Shown in pieces: positions 33,777 through 35,317 of a stretch of 35,317 nucleotides of DNA. The DNA is taken from positions 1-35,317 of the forward strand of contig JACPMK010000001.1 in assembly GCA_016186115.1 (NCBI GenBank). The letters are read 5' to 3'. The stretch's first letter is position 1. Every line of letters starts with the position of its first letter. The DNA comes from Candidatus Wildermuthbacteria bacterium (lineage in GTDB: Bacteria; Patescibacteriota; Minisyncoccia; Minisyncoccales; UBA10102). Below the pieces are notes generated by a model. It saw only the letters and a list, made by a program, of their open reading frames with translations, had not been told where the DNA came from and did no database searches. A program made the translations under genes and the position numbers.

Positions 33777-34862
33777 TTAACTTCTATTTCCCTTTTTAAT
33801 ATTGCAAGGACGGCATCGTAATTCAGCGTTTGAAAGTTCGGTTCTACCGCCCTTACTCCACGGGTCTACATGATCCATTGTTAATTCCTCGGTATAAAAA
33901 TACTTTTTGCAGTCCGCACATTGATATTTATTCTCTTTATTCGGCTTCTTCTTTCTTAAAAATTCTTTTTTGTCGTCGCTAGAAAATAATCTTTTATCGT
34001 CAACGCTGATATTATTAACAATGGCTTGAATAATATCTTCTATTTCTTTTGCTTTATCAGTCAATTTTGCGTCGTCGCTCTTTAAATATCTTTTGACACG
34101 AGAATTTATTTCGTCTTTATTTTGTTTCCATATAACCGAGTCCTTAAAATATTTTCTCGCCAAATCAAAATAAATATCTAATTGTCCATAGTCATCAAAA
34201 ATTTCCCTAACGAATTTAATATATTTGCCTATCTCTCTTTGGTCGTCTGTAAAAGATTTTTTCTGATTTGCATTTATATAGTCGTTTATACTCTGCGCGT
34301 CTTTCGGCAAATTTTTCAATTCCATCAATAATTGCAAAACTCTATATTGATTTTTACCTCGGCTGTTGGCGTTTAGAACTTTCAGCGCGTCTCTATCTTG
34401 CCCGACATAAACAGTTAAACCTCTTAAATACTCGCCGTGAAAAAGGCCGTTCAAGACTTCATAAGGAGAAAGTGGAACGCCCAAAGTGTTAATTCTTCTA
34501 AATATCTCCCTTTTTAATTGTTCTTTGCCTTCACAAACAATGATTGAAAGCTCGGCATTATTGATTATATCTTGAACTTTTTTGTCCGTTTGTTTCCACA
34601 ATTTATCTTGATATTGGATGTCGTTTTCAATAAATTTTTTAATGGCTTCTATTCTTTGTTTGCCGTCCAATACTTCCAAAATTCCTTCGTCATTTTTCCA
34701 AAAATAAAAAGCGGGTAACGGAATCCCATTAACGATACTGTCTATAACTAGTATTTGTTTTCCGGTATCATAAACTATCTCTCTTTGGAGTTCTATGTCG
34801 CTGATAATTTTTCCGTCCCTAAGTTGTTCGTATAAAGTTTTGATATTCATATTATTTTTCAT
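33777..34862 (-). CDS. DUF262 (GmrS/ParB-like) protein fused to C-terminal HNH endonuclease
   Basis: DIELQREIVYDTGKQILVIDSIVNGIPLPAFYFW...LEVLDGKQRIEAI...FRRINTLGVPLSPYEVLNG; HNH CADCKKYFYTEELTMDHVDPWSKGGRTELSNAELRCRPCNIKKGN. Confidence 0.9.
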   Translation of the reverse strand: MKNNMNIKTLYEQLRDGKIISDIELQREIVYDTGKQILVIDSIVNGIPLPAFYFWKNDEGILEVLDGKQRIEAIKKFIENDIQYQDKLWKQTDKKVQDIINNAELSIIVCEGKEQLKREIFRRINTLGVPLSPYEVLNGLFHGEYLRGLTVYVGQDRDALKVLNANSRGKNQYRVLQLLMELKNLPKDAQSINDYINANQKKSFTDDQREIGKYIKFVREIFDDYGQLDIYFDLARKYFKDSVIWKQNKDEINSRVKRYLKSDDAKLTDKAKEIEDIIQAIVNNISVDDKRLFSSDDKKEFLRKKKPNKENKYQCADCKKYFYTEELTMDHVDPWSKGGRTELSNAELRCRPCNIKKGNRS

Positions 34863-35317
34863 TTTTAATTACCTCTCTATTTTTTATTAAAATTCTTTCA
34901 AAAGGTGCCCTGAAAGGTTTTCCGTCCTTTTCAATCCAGAGCGTAGCCTTATCACCCTTGAACCTTACTGTTTTTTCAACCTGAACCCCTTTTCCTACAA
35001 TCTTAAACTGCTGTGGATTATACTTTGTCAAAAAAGTAACTGGAACACCCATAATACCATCAAAATCAGAAGGTATTTTTTTTGTTTTTTCTACGTCCAC
35101 GCCATTATAATTGTAATATTTTGGGTATTTTTCGGGGCTATAATTCTCCGTCAAAATCATCCTATCGTGCCTATAAGCAACATCCAAATTCGTGTACCAT
35201 TTACAAGCACGAGGCACTGATCCTTCGGGATTTTTTGAAAGAACAAGAGTACCATCAGCTAATCGAAATCCGGATAATTGTTTTGCGTAACCAAGCCACA
35301 TTTTATTGTCTTTTATA
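34852..35317 (-). CDS. EcoRI-family adenine-specific DNA methyltransferase (C-terminal part, 5' truncated by window edge)
   Basis: WYTNLDVAYRHDRMILTENYSPEKYPKYYNYNGVDVEKTKKIPSDFDGIMGVPVTFLTKYNPQQFKIVG; frame stays open to 35317 (IKDNKMWLGY...). Confidence 0.85.
   Translation of the reverse strand, partial: IKDNKMWLGYAKQLSGFRLADGTLVLSKNPEGSVPRACKWYTNLDVAYRHDRMILTENYSPEKYPKYYNYNGVDVEKTKKIPSDFDGIMGVPVTFLTKYNPQQFKIVGKGVQVEKTVRFKGDKATLWIEKDGKPFRAPFERILIKNREVIKNEK

Noticed and set aside
1-35317. CRISPR array, rRNA genes, introns or inteins
   Set aside because: No regularly spaced direct repeats, no rRNA signatures, and nrdJ and infB read through without intein-like insertions.
1-35317. UGA recoding (as in Gracilibacteria/Absconditabacteria)
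   Set aside because: TGA is used as a normal terminator (e.g. response regulator at 11168-11170, FMN reductase at 4837-4839) and core genes need no TGA readthrough.

Overview
The window looks like a fragment of a Patescibacteria/CPR-type (Parcubacteria-like) genome; this is inferred from gene content, short core proteins and style, with no search run. The core (about 3.2-31.1 kb) holds nusA, tig, clpP, rny, a histidine kinase/response regulator pair coupled to a type IV pilus operon (pilB, pilC, three pilin-like genes, a PilX-like protein, pilM, pilN, pilO-like), infB, rbfA, nrdR, a B12-dependent ribonucleotide reductase, rplS, an RluA-type synthase and 14 tRNA genes. Both ends are accessory. 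(1) At the left, a four-gene operon (XRE regulator, RibD_C reductase, histidine phosphatase, coiled-coil protein with a putative PD-(D/E)XK nuclease domain) is enclosed by a perfect 141-bp GC-rich inverted repeat. (2) At the right, there is an HTH/homing-endonuclease-like gene overlapping a tRNA, a Panacea-type antitoxin/RelE-like toxin pair, and an EcoRI-family adenine methyltransferase overlapping a DUF262-HNH gene, a candidate hybrid restriction-modification module. Other points of interest are dispersed palindromic hairpins (one apparently encodes a prepilin leader), a hairpin covering the start codon of a KGG stress protein, a likely NrdR box, and a GC-rich stand-alone TSCPD gene beside a reductase that already has that domain. 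All family assignments are from reading the sequence, not from database searches.
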